A stretch of DNA of 64,000 nucleotides from Agarophyton chilense (lineage: Eukaryota; Rhodophyta; Florideophyceae; Gracilariales; Gracilariaceae), in NCBI GenBank assembly GCA_030374765.1, contig JARGXX010000013.1, forward strand, positions 558,001 through 622,000, read 5' to 3'. The position numbers and the translations under genes are program-made. Position 1 is the stretch's first letter. Every line of letters begins with the position of its first letter. This document shows, piece by piece, positions 19,808 through 29,500 of this stretch. The notes beneath the pieces are model-generated. The model ran no database searches. It had not been told where the DNA came from and was given only the letters and a program-made list of their open reading frames with translations.

Positions 19808-20585
19808 GATCTTGGATCTCATAGGGTGCAACTCATTCATCCATCTCGTTACCATTCGCAGACTAAAAGACGTGTTTCATATTCTTGCTCGTTGCTTCTA
19901 GTGTTCAATGGGAGACATCGATGAAGAAATCATTGAAGGCCCGAAGGTTCGTGCCCATCACCAATACCCGATGGCAGAAATGATTCGCTCCTGTCTGTAA
20001 TCTAACTGGTCTTCGTTTTCGCTTGCCCGTTTACCAGGTGTCCGCCGCACTCGAGTGGGGAGGTACCCATGATGAGCCCAGAACACGCGATAAGTTTTGG
20101 TACCGGGCTATGCTCACGGACACGCCGCCGGATGAAGGCTTAATTTGGAAGGTTGCCAGGAGGCCTCGAACTCGTCGCAACGAAGATCCGCATCCTACCG
20201 TGCGTCTAATGAGAGAAAATCCTATGGGTATCCTGTATGTCTCCGAAGATACGTTTCCTAATTGAATTCATGACTATTATGCTAACTTGTTTGAATACCG
20301 TCTTTCCGTGCCGTACAGCTTTGCTAAAGTCAAAGCCGGAGAGATATTGGTGGAGAACTATTATGACTTAACCAATCGATTGGCCTTACAGGCACGAGAT
20401 GAAGAGGAGAAGGCCTCTAAAAAGAACAAAAAGACCACCAAGTCGTTGGAACGCGATTCCTCGAAGTAGACATGTTCTAGGAAAAGTTTCTCCATTCCAT
20501 GACTTCAGAAACGGCTGCCCAGTTTAGAATGTGCTACAGCAGTTACTTCTGTGCATTGCTTTCCTCAACCCACTCCATCCCATTC
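19808..20585 (+). repeat. Direct repeat, copy 1 (about 778 bp)
   Basis: Near-identical to 23286-24064 in the same orientation. It starts at GATCTTGGATCTCATAG and ends at CCCATTC. It contains one complete copy of a three-exon gene. The flanks outside both limits are unrelated, so the unit is a clean segmental duplication about 3.48 kb apart. Confidence 0.95.
19908..20469 (+). CDS. Unrecognised 128-residue protein, copy 1, three exons
   Basis: Proposed exons are 19908-19946, 20038-20234 and 20319-20469. Intron 1 (91 nt) runs from GTTCGT to TTACCAG with a TCTAAC branch site. Intron 2 (84 nt) runs from GTATGT to CGTACAG with a TGCTAAC branch site. This removes the two apparent in-frame stops and joins all exons in phase. 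The product begins MGDIDEEIIEGPK. It has a central Trp/Tyr/Arg-rich part (RTRDKFWYRAML, LIWKVARRPRTRRN) and ends in a Lys-rich tail (EEEKASKKNKKTTKSLERD). I recognise no family and see no signal peptide or membrane segment. The second copy differs in coding sequence only by two synonymous changes. The intron model is inferred; a cDNA would confirm it. Confidence 0.65.
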
Positions 20586-21855
20586 AGTCTGAGACGCCTG
20601 GAAATGGAAGGCGACATAGATTCCGTTATTGCAAGTGAGTCTTGAGAAAAATTGTTACGCCATGGTGCTCTTCACATAAATCATCATTCCATGTTTCTGG
20701 CAATTAAGGTCAATGTCACAACTTCTGTTTCCATGAGCTGCGGCTCTGACCATGCGATATGATCCAAAGAAGTAGTCGGAGGGAAGATTGTATCAATGCC
20801 CTCACGGCATTGAAAGTGTTCTCGAGCGTTAGAATTTATCGCATATGCCACAATCTCTCATTACGAACCATGCTCCACAAAGCTTCTTCCATTGCTCGCC
20901 ATACGCTCGAGAACTGTTTTCTAATGATGTCAACAGCATTTCGATTGACACCTCTGCCGACCCGAACCGCAGCCTATGCTACTTTTGGCGAGTACCAAGC
21001 GATCGTCGTGATAATGTCAGCGGGCAGAACATCGGCTTCTGCCTGACTCTTTAGTCAGCAACGGCGAGCGAAAGTTCATATTTGACAGAATTGTCATACT
21101 TCGAGACATCGGCAGCGCCATTTGCACGAGTCTTCATGCATCAGGTTGCAGCACGAAATCTATGGATATCTTTTGCGCCCGTGCCAGCTCGATTAGGTTG
21201 TTCCACAAGAGCAACCCGGCTGAAAGCCTAGATTCAAGAGGTCCTTTCGAAGGTCTTGTCCATGATCAACAGATATTTATTTGCTCTTCGCGGTGGATTG
21301 CTTGTTGGACTTCTGCCACAGTCACATTAGCTTTGGATCAGCGAGCAGTGCGAGTTGAATACAAACGCAGCCGGGCGGAGGACTCCTTTTTCTCAGATCA
21401 ACTTCTTGGGTGGTCTGGAATGATTGCTGCCACGCCTCGGAGCCAACCTGCTAGCCGATGATTCTGATGAATGACCAGAGCAAATGAGGGCTTCGTAAGG
21501 TTAGGAGCTCTACGGGAAGCTTATCTCGTTAACTGCGCACGGAGACTAGTTTTTCACGCCACATCAGTACGCCATTTTGTTCCGCCATATCAGAACTCCA
21601 GATCTATCTTGTTTCTAATCTTCTTTTGATAAATTGCGTTTGAGGTCGGCCCGCGCCCGGACTTCCTCTTACACTGTACGAAGGTACAACAATTCCCCGA
21701 CCCCAAAGCGAAAACTACAGAATGCCCTCTGGCCTCATCACCAACCCGTTTAGGCTGGAATAACTCCCTCCCTTTTAACCTCAAGAGCTGCAGCTCGTGA
21801 CTTGCCTGTTTGAAGTCGAGACCCAATCGTCGCGTTTCAATCGCTGTGCAACAAT
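20586..21855 (-). other. Gap with a possible decayed - strand gene; promoter of the oxidoreductase at its right end
   Basis: On the - strand at about 21150-21420 a protein-like reading (NVTVAEVQQAIHREEQINIC, then LLLWNNLIELARAQKISIDF) is broken by stops. Further fragments continue toward 20850 in shifting frames. I cannot name the family. The last 300 bases before 21856 should hold the promoter of the downstream oxidoreductase; no clear element stands out. Confidence 0.3.
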
Positions 21856-22953
21856 ATGACTTTGAACAAAGAAACTAGAATAGAACCGATCCGCCTGGCC
21901 CTTCTTGGTGCAGGAATATTTGCTTCCTCAGCTCATAAGAACTGTATTCAGACCTTGCAGGAGAATTCAGAAGTACAAGTGAATCTAGTATGGTCAAGAT
22001 CGCTGGTTTCAGCTCAGAAGCTGGCAATTCAGTACGGTTCACAGGTGATCATTGCCCATGCTTCATCTTCAGATGATCCTGAAGCCGTGCTTAATTCCGC
22101 TCTTGATGCTCTGCGCAAGAACCGTGCAGTGATAGATGCAGTAGTCTTAGCAGTTCCCATCCCTCAACTGGCACCTTTCTCTCAAATGATACTCGCAGAA
22201 GGTATTCATGTGTTAGCCGAAAAGCCACTCGCAGCTGATCTCGACTCTGCCAAGCAACTGCTGCAAGAGTCTGAGAAGAGCAAAGCTATTCATGCCATAG
22301 CCGAAAACTTTCGCTTCGAGCCTGTATTCAAGAAGGCACATGAAAGGTTGAAGAATGTCTGTGGAAATGTTATATCTGTACAACTTACTGCCCAGACTCC
22401 AATGCCACCAGGTAGTAGATATGGAAGGGGGTGGCGCATGGACCTGAGCGGTACAGGCATTTTGCTTGATGGCATGGTTCACCACATTGCCGGCATGAGG
22501 GTTGTTCTGGGGGCGGATGTGGCTCGCGTCTGCGCCACTTGTTCGAAAAAAACCCAAGAGTTTTCCGGTCCGGATACCGTGAATGGTGCAGTCGAGTTTT
22601 CAAATGGCATTCCGGGTACTGTCTTCGTTACTTACGCAGGGAACACGTTTTTGTGGGCTTTTCGGGTCATTGGAACCGCAGGAGACCTATTAATCGAGAG
22701 ATCGTTTCCACGACCTGGGTACAAGCTCTCCTTTGTTCGCAGAATTGAAGGTCGGAATGATGTGATAGAAGAAGAGCTATCGTTTTTTGGTATCGAATCT
22801 GAATTTGAAGCTTTCATAAGGTCTTGTCGCAGTGGAAAGATTAATATAGATCTAGATTCTGCTGCAGCGTATAATGATCTCGCTACAGTCAGCGCTCTCG
22901 TCTCTTCTTCAGACTCCAAGAAATGGGTCGATGTGGAGCAATTGGGTACTTGA
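21856..22953 (+). CDS. Gfo/Idh/MocA-family NAD(P)-dependent oxidoreductase
   Basis: 365 residues from ATG, one exon, and typical family length. The N-terminal Rossmann fold opens with LALLGAGIFA (GxGxxx nucleotide-binding loop, residues about 11-20). The hallmark EKPLAAD motif is at residue 122, whose Lys acts in catalysis. It is followed by NFRFEPVFKKAHE and an alpha/beta C-terminal substrate domain ending near VDVEQLGT. Family members oxidise or reduce sugars, inositols or related polyols, but the substrate cannot be read from the sequence. There is no obvious targeting peptide, so it is probably cytosolic. It is flanked on both sides by the duplicated three-exon gene, so it may have been captured or spared in that duplication. 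Confidence 0.9.
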   Translation: MTLNKETRIEPIRLALLGAGIFASSAHKNCIQTLQENSEVQVNLVWSRSLVSAQKLAIQYGSQVIIAHASSSDDPEAVLNSALDALRKNRAVIDAVVLAVPIPQLAPFSQMILAEGIHVLAEKPLAADLDSAKQLLQESEKSKAIHAIAENFRFEPVFKKAHERLKNVCGNVISVQLTAQTPMPPGSRYGRGWRMDLSGTGILLDGMVHHIAGMRVVLGADVARVCATCSKKTQEFSGPDTVNGAVEFSNGIPGTVFVTYAGNTFLWAFRVIGTAGDLLIERSFPRPGYKLSFVRRIEGRNDVIEEELSFFGIESEFEAFIRSCRSGKINIDLDSAAAYNDLATVSALVSSSDSKKWVDVEQLGT

Positions 22954-23285
22954 GAAGCACCCCCTTACGCCACCTTACGAAACCGATGCTATACTTAAAA
23001 GCCACCGGTGCTCTTTGTCCTCGTGTGCGCGTCAGCAGCTGCAGGACGCCTGACACGCTTCACTCTTTATATGTTTCGATACGGCGCGTGAAATGGTGTG
23101 CTTCAAACCACGTCAAGTGGAGCCGTTTTGTAATGTTTTATCAAATGCAGGGTGGCGCTATATATAAACCGCGCAGTGTGTAGACAGAAGTATCATTTTT
23201 ATGCGCTAGCGGAGAGTTTAGTTTTTCGGAGCTTTGTGCGAGGTATGCGCTTGTCTTACAGAAAACAAAACATGCAGTGTGGCTA
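22954..23285. other. Intergenic region
   Basis: No gene is seen. A TATATAAA box at about 23160-23167 lies some 220 bp before the second copy of the three-exon gene and is absent upstream of the first copy, since it is outside the repeat. Confidence 0.4.
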
Positions 23286-24064
23286 GATCTTGGATCTCAT
23301 AGCCTGCAACTCAGTTCATCCATCTCGTTGCCATTCGCGGACTAAGAGACGTGTTTCATATTCTTGCTCTTTGCTTCTAGTGTTCAATGGGAGACATCGA
23401 TGAAGAAATCATTGAAGGCCCAAAGGTTCGTACCCATCACCAATATCCGATGGCAGAAATGATTCGCTCCTGTCTGTAATCTAACTGGTCTTCGTTTTCG
23501 CTTGCCCGTTTACCAGGTGTCCGCCGCACTCGAGTGGGGAGGTACCCATGATGAGCCCAGAACACGCGATAAGTTTTGGTACCGAGCTATGCTCACGGAC
23601 ACGCCGCCGGATGAAGGCTTAATTTGGAAGGTTGCCAGGAGGCCTCGAACTCGTCGCAACGAAGATCCGCATCCTACCGTGCGTCTAATGAGAGAAAATC
23701 CTATGGGTATCCTGTATGTCTCCGAAGATACGTTTCCTAATTGAATTCATGACTATTATGCTAACTTGTTTGAATACCGTCTTTCCGTGCCGTACAGCTT
23801 TGCTAAAGTCAAAGCCGGAGAGATATTGGTGGAGAACTATTATGACTTAACCAATCGATTGGCCTTACAGGCACGAGATGAAGAGGAGAAGGCCTCTAAA
23901 AAGAACAAAAAGACCACCAAGTCGTTGGAACGCGATTCCTCGAAGTAGACATGTTCTAGGAAAAGTTTCTCCATTCCATGACTTCAGAAAAGACTGCCCA
24001 ATTTAGAATGTGCTACAGCAGTTACTTCTTTGCATTGCTTTCCTCAACCCACCCCATCCCATTC
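23286..24064 (+). repeat. Direct repeat, copy 2 (about 779 bp)
   Basis: Near-identical to 19808-20585, same orientation. Differences are scattered single bases, most of them outside the exons. Confidence 0.95.
23387..23948 (+). CDS. Unrecognised 128-residue protein, copy 2, three exons
   Basis: Same gene as at 19908-20469. Exons are 23387-23425, 23517-23713 and 23798-23948, with identical splice sites and branch sites. In the 387 coding bases only two differ from copy 1, and both are synonymous (a Pro codon in exon 1 and an Arg codon in exon 2). The first intron differs at two positions. The second intron and exon 3 are identical. So both copies may encode the same protein and be under constraint, or the duplication may be very recent or maintained by gene conversion. 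Upstream DNA outside the repeat differs, so expression could differ. Function is unknown. Confidence 0.65.
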
Positions 24065-24417
24065 GCCTGAACCTGGCGAGTGACACCTATCCTTCCGAAC
24101 CATCCCGAATCCAGAGGGCAGATGAGAACAGATCAAAGCTTCATCGCTTGAGTTTTACCCTTGATCTACCAGTCTGATAAATTGTAAGAATCTACGTGAA
24201 CAAGTTTGCGACCGGGATTCCACAAGCCCTACGGATTCGACAAATACTTCGCAATGTTAGAAACTCGTCACATGGTTCATTGGATGATTTATTGCGATCC
24301 TGTGTTGTTGTCTGTTCGAAGAGTCGGCGGGGTCCGCAATCACGGCCCTATTGGGAACATGACGCTTCAAAAGTATAATTTTGCCAGTATTATGTTTGGT
24401 TACGGTAACATCGTACC
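24065..24417. other. Intergenic region before the tRNA gene
   Basis: No supportable gene. A + frame at 24206-24427 looks protein-like in part but runs into the tRNA acceptor stem and has no recognised motif. The tRNA 5' flank shows no special element. Confidence 0.4.
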
Positions 24418-24515
24418 CTCTCGGTAGCTCAGTTGGTATTTGCACAACAGAGAGCATTTGACTGTAGTGGATTGCATCCATCAAAATGTCCCTAGGTCGA
24501 TTCTAGGCCGAGAGA
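24418..24515 (+). tRNA. tRNA-Tyr (GTA) with an anticodon-loop intron and a D-loop insertion
   Basis: The acceptor stem CTCTCGG/CCGAGAG pairs perfectly, with discriminator A. The anticodon stem TTTGA/TCAAA encloses CTGTAGA once a 12-nt intron (24468-24479) is removed between positions 37 and 38, the standard site. The anticodon is GTA (24464-24466). The T arm is CCTAG, loop GTCGATT, CTAGG; position 54 is G rather than T. The D stem GCTC/GAGC encloses a 21-nt loop, about 13 nt longer than normal. The excess (roughly 24439-24451) follows AGTTGGTA, where GAGC should come next. It is best read as a second, ectopic intron. C1-G72 is the eukaryotic Tyr identity pair. Confidence 0.9.
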
Positions 24516-25187
24516 GATAGTATTGGTTATTCACAGCCAGCTGATTGCATGATTTTTCCTCCTCCCATCACTGCTTTTCTCCCTGTCAGCGCCTCTGGTT
24601 CACAGTAACCTCGTCTCCATCGTCGGGAGAATATGCTGATTCAGAGCTGCGACATTCTGTTTTTGAGTTTTACGAATCTTTCCCTTGTCAGGCGTTTGTC
24701 GAGGTGTAAAAAGGCGTGAAATTCTGCGCTCCATACATATATTTTTTGCCTCGCGTGCGTGTGAAACGAACAGAGGTCTCGTTCTCTGACATGGTGAGAC
24801 TAGACCGTGATTTCAGGGCCAAATGCAAGTTAACCGGCAGTCAGTGTACATATGGAACAAAGAAAAAGCGACACCTTCTAAGGTAAGAGCACGGCTCTTA
24901 TCTTTCCGGCCACGATGGGCCCATGATTTCTATCTTTCGCCGGTAGGCATTGCGACCTGCCAAACTTCTGGCCCTTCGCAGACCCTAGCCCTAACACAGC
25001 ATGCGCGGGACGTAATTGTAACAAGTATACCGTGCATCCTGCGATAAATCGGCATGAAGACAAAACGCAACTTGTTTACACTTGACATTGAAAAAAAACT
25101 GTTCTGAACTCAACTCGAGGTTTTACTTGTGAGCCCGCCAACAAAAAGCGAGCAATGATCACGTTCATCAAAACACCAAAACTGCAT
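24516..25187. other. Intergenic region
   Basis: No confident gene. A short + frame beginning ATGGTGAGACTAG at about 24791 reaches a good donor-like AAGGTAAGAG at about 24880, but no convincing downstream exon was found. Confidence 0.4.
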
Positions 25188-25547
25188 TTAGGTGTTTCCC
25201 ACTGACCTCATCTGGCCGCCCGAAGAGAGCTCAACATTCAGAATACGACCGCCCATCTTTTGGATACGCTGCTGTTCAGCATACCAAGATGAAAACGGCA
25301 CAACCTTGGTAGTGTAAACATTTTGCAACTCGCGGAATGTAAAGAGTCTGGTTTCGCTCGGTTGCACATAGGTGACCTTGAAGGAACGAGAATCCTTCTC
25401 AACGGCTGAGCTCTTAATGCGAAGGTCGCCCAATGAACCCCTTCCGCTTCCATCCATGTCATACGACATCTTCGGCGAGCGGCGACAGACGGCGGCGTGT
25501 GTGGCGACGCGGGCCGGTAGAGGCGTCGCTGATGCAAAAGCGAACAT
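25188..25547 (-). CDS. Phycobilisome small core linker (ApcC-like), nuclear-encoded, plastid-targeted
   Basis: 119 residues. The C-terminal part (about residue 55 on) is a CpcD/ApcC-type linker domain: FKVTYVQPSETRL, ELQNVYTTKVVPF and EQQRIQKMGGRILNVEL. These closely match the cyanobacterial allophycocyanin core-capping linker, which closes the ends of the core cylinders. The first 50 or so residues are absent from bacterial homologues and rich in Ala, Ser, Arg and Thr. They start MFAF; a phenylalanine near the N-terminus is typical of transit peptides in red algae and glaucophytes. The mature protein should act in the plastid stroma on the thylakoid surface. A rod-capping CpcD-like role is less likely given the motif match. 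Confidence 0.87.
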   Translation of the reverse strand: MFAFASATPLPARVATHAAVCRRSPKMSYDMDGSGRGSLGDLRIKSSAVEKDSRSFKVTYVQPSETRLFTFRELQNVYTTKVVPFSSWYAEQQRIQKMGGRILNVELSSGGQMRSVGNT

Positions 25548-26529
25548 TTAGCGCGCAGAAATTTTGACACCGACGCGAGTGTTCTTGAGGAATGAAGGGT
25601 AAACGAGTGATGACAGCGGAGTGATTGCGGAAGGATGCGTCGCCTTTGGGTTGGACTTGCCAGAAAAAGAGCTTTGTACTCCAGCTAGGGTTCCTTGCTG
25701 CGGGAGCTGCAGCGGCATGGCCGATCATTTTGCAGGAGATTTTCCGGTACAATACTGACGCTCGCCTCGTTGCAAACGCGTACACATGGCCAGCATGCGG
25801 CAGTTCAAGCTCTTCAACTACAATTTTCTACGCATGCACCCTTAATAAATCTCATGTGGAAAGCAGTGTCGTCGCGTCGCCGCACCGTCGTGGTTTTCTG
25901 AAGTTCTTCCTCCCTGCAGATATCCGAAAGGTATTCGCTGTGCAGTTGCGGGCAATGATGCGAGAGATACATATTGTTCGATTGTTTTCCAGCCATATGC
26001 TCTCTCTCATGTGTTGCTAGAGGCTGCTGGTTAGCTTTGAACTCGTCGCAACTTCACTGACGTGGGAGTTGAAGCCCAACCTGCGATTTCCGTCGCAGTT
26101 TAGTAACCAACCAGATCCAATTGCACGTCGGGTTTCAAGTCCTACTCGTGCCCAGACAATCTGGGAGATAAGTCGCTATGCTCGTGCGCACACCTCGTGT
26201 GATTCTTACTCGTTCTCCTACGTTTTGTGGTGGAAGCGAAATGGATTCACAGGCTTTCGCCGTGTGTGGCATGGGTTTGCATCCGTGGTCCTTAGATCTG
26301 CTTTCGTATACTTTACGCGCGATGCGCGTTCAGTACTCAATCGGTTGCAAATGAGTCATTACTGCGGTACACTTCTAAGATATAAACACGTATTAGTTTA
26401 ATTAAGATCGTCAACGTCCCATAACATACTTGAAAAAAGCTTCAGCGTATGGAAGCAAGCATTAAAAACGATTTCAGTGTTTCATCAACATTCACCCGCA
26501 TGCTGACGTGTTCGACCGAAAGCAATACT
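25548..26529. other. Intergenic region between the linker gene and dynein
   Basis: Holds the promoter of the linker gene (transcribed leftward from 25547) and the 3' end of the dynein gene. Open frames such as 25625-26020 (+) have no recognisable features. Confidence 0.5.
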
Positions 26530-29500
26530 TCAGACCCCGTCTATGAAAAATGAGACCCCTTGAAGTCGCCATAAGCGATGCAAGTGTTTGTCATCCACAT
26601 TGATTCTTACAGTCTCAACGAGCATGTTTTGGGGAACTCTTGCATGAAAAGGCAACTCGATACTTTTTTCATCTTCACCAAACTCATCCATAGATCTCCA
26701 TAGCAATCCTACCGTTCCGACGCTCCCTGAAGTACTTTCGCTCAGTACAAAACAAGCCTTCATTGCATCCCAAGTGGCTCCATTGACTCCTACCCCACTG
26801 AGCAACCACTCATCATCCCGAATCTGCTTCCCAATAACTATCATTGGAGACAGCGTATGAGGCGAAACTCCTCGGGCCGCTGCCGTTTCAAAGCGAAGAG
26901 CGGTTAAGAATGCTTTCGGTCTAAGAATTTTTGACAAATTGAAAGATCTGGCTTCCTTCGAAAGAGGAATATGTTTCACACAGCCCGACAACTTCGAAAA
27001 GATGCTTATCGCGCTCAAGTTTTCTCCAAAGACCTTTCCCACATCCCTCCAAAGAGATGGGAGTTTCAGTGACGCTGTGGAACATATAGAAAACAATTCT
27101 TGCTTGAACCCAGACAATAAAGTCATTTGTTTGATTGAAAGTTGCTCTGGTTTGATCATGTCTCTTGCCACAGTTTTGATGGTCAAAGTAAGGTCTCGCA
27201 GCAAGTCCTTTTCTGTGTTCCAGAATCGATCGAGAGGTGTTTTGGGAGAGCTATCCGTCCGGTCTTGTAGGACGTCCGGGAGTTCAAGTGCTTTTCGTAG
27301 TATTGCATCTACTTTGGTCTGCACCTCTTCGTTGATTACGGTTTTCGAATCTGTGGAATCTTTTGTAGATTGCATTATACCTCTGGACATAGATACAAGT
27401 TTTTGAACGGCGAATTGTCCTTCCTTCGATCTCTTTGCCTTCGTTGTCGCCGAAGGCATGTAGTACCATTCGGGGCTTATTTCCAAAGGTAAGTTCAGCA
27501 AAAAATTGTCCCTAGCTTCTTGATCGATTGGAATTTGTACCGCGCCTGTTTCGTTTGCTGGCTTCACAACTCTCACACTTCCACTCGAGATGGAATTGAT
27601 ACGTTCCTTAGAGAAAAGATCATCAACAAGGGCATCCAAAATTTCTTGATCTGTATCATTCTCTATGTGGCAACCGTAGACTGACGTCTTCAGCAGATGA
27701 GAAAAGCTCCACCTGCCAGTGTCAGAATCCAGCTGCGATGATTTCTGCAGAATTAAATTCCATCCAGCTACCAGATCTGACTCAGAGAACTCGTAATTTT
27801 TGCTGAAACCGACTGGGCTGTTCAAAGCCCTTTCTGTCAGACAAGCATGCAAGAAGGCCAACAGAATTTTCATACCTTCAAGGATTGTCACAGATTTCAA
27901 ATTCCTGGAACTATGATCACTTTTAAAGGATGAAATGCGTTCAATAGCATATGTCATGCTGCTGCGGAAGTTTCTCGGGGCTTCAAATGAGAGAAAATTA
28001 CATGTGCTCGCTACACTCAGGATAGATGTAGACGGTGACGTAAATGGCAGTTCGGCTGTCATTACTAGAAGATATTGAAGGTAGCCTTTGTTGGCGAGCA
28101 GAATAGCTTGGATTCTATTGATGGTCGATTTTCCAGATAAGTGCATGTTTTTAAGGAGCACCATCGTTTTCGTCCCAGCTTGCGCTCTTCGCATAGCATG
28201 GTTTATAAGATCTGCAACCTCAACTTCGGTGTTAGCAGAACCCATGGCAAGACTTGCGAAGGGTATTTGATACTGGTTTGTTAGTTCAGTGACCAGTTGT
28301 GCAGGATCTGAATTTTCGCCTCGACTGCAAAGCAGAATTGGCTGAAACAGAGAGGGAGATCCTTGGGCACCAAACTCAGAAAAATCACGAAGTGTCTTCT
28401 TCAAGGCTGATTCAGGTCCGGCACAATCACCATAGATCAGCTTCTTTCCTCCTGGAAGTAGACATGCAAGATCACCAATTCCATCACAGACCCGGAAAGG
28501 TTCGCATACAATTCTACAAAGAACTTGAATACCAAGTTCGAACGGATCTGTACAACTGAAATTTCCCTGGCTGTCATACTCCTCAACGGCCCGTTGGAAG
28601 AATTGTGGCACCTTTCGCAACAATCCTCCATGGCTCTTTGAAGGCGATGTATCGGAGCTCTGTACAGATATCATTGTCTGCCACGCCGCTCTGAGTAGCT
28701 GAAGGTTTTTTTCCTTGGGATCAAGTTCCATGGGGGAAGACTGTAGTAGTGATAATGCGGCAGCAAATGGTACTCGGTCATCAGGAAATAAACTTGCTGC
28801 GGTTCTGGTGTAAAGCTCTTTCAGTAAGGCGTTTTCGCAGTCTTTGACGCTTTTCAAGTTTGGTTGTTCGTGAGCGGCTTCACGGTAGGCTCGAATGGCT
28901 TTTTCAAAAATTCCAAGGAAGTAGCTCGAAGTGAAGTGGTATAAGGGGTATACGTCTATCAAAGCTCTAATGACTTCGAAAGTTCTGATAGCTGTAAGAC
29001 CGAGTGGAGCAAACAGCTTTTCACTCTCAATGATTGCAGCCGACGTTTTCTGCTCTTCCACCCGCCGTTCTTCAATCTTTCGTACTTCATCTTTCAGACT
29101 GGCCAAATTATCTAGAAGGGATCCTTTCAACAACTCGGTTCCAATATCCTCAACATTGTTGACAGTTGATAACAGCAGGTCTTCAAGAACCCGCTTTCTT
29201 TGCCTGTATTTTAGTGCAGCAGAAAGAGAGGTTCGCCTTCGTTCCCCAAGTTCCGGGGCCAATATTTCAACAGAACGTGAGACACAAGATGTTTGCAACG
29301 CAGCTGAGCTAAGTTCGAATGATACGACATTTGATCTCGACACTGCGCATCGTGGTACAGATTTCAAATCTGATGTCGACAAGTATAACCTGAAATTAGA
29401 GTTGAGGAAAACATCTTTGTCACCCAAGCGGACAACTCTTTGACAGACATTCTTGCGAGATTTCCGAGAACTCCGTTTCTGTGAAGAGTTCATGGATTCT

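Noticed and set aside
20235-20318. In-frame TGA shared by both copies of the duplicated gene, possible selenocysteine
   Set aside because: GTATGT, TGCTAAC and CGTACAG around it define an intron that removes the TGA and keeps the frame.
24823-25047. Short + frame reaching a good donor site (AAGGTAAGAG)
   Set aside because: No matching acceptor and second exon could be found, so there is not enough to call a gene.
26939-27406. 155-codon + frame and many similar ones across 26530-40341
   Set aside because: All are shadows of the dynein frame on the opposite strand.
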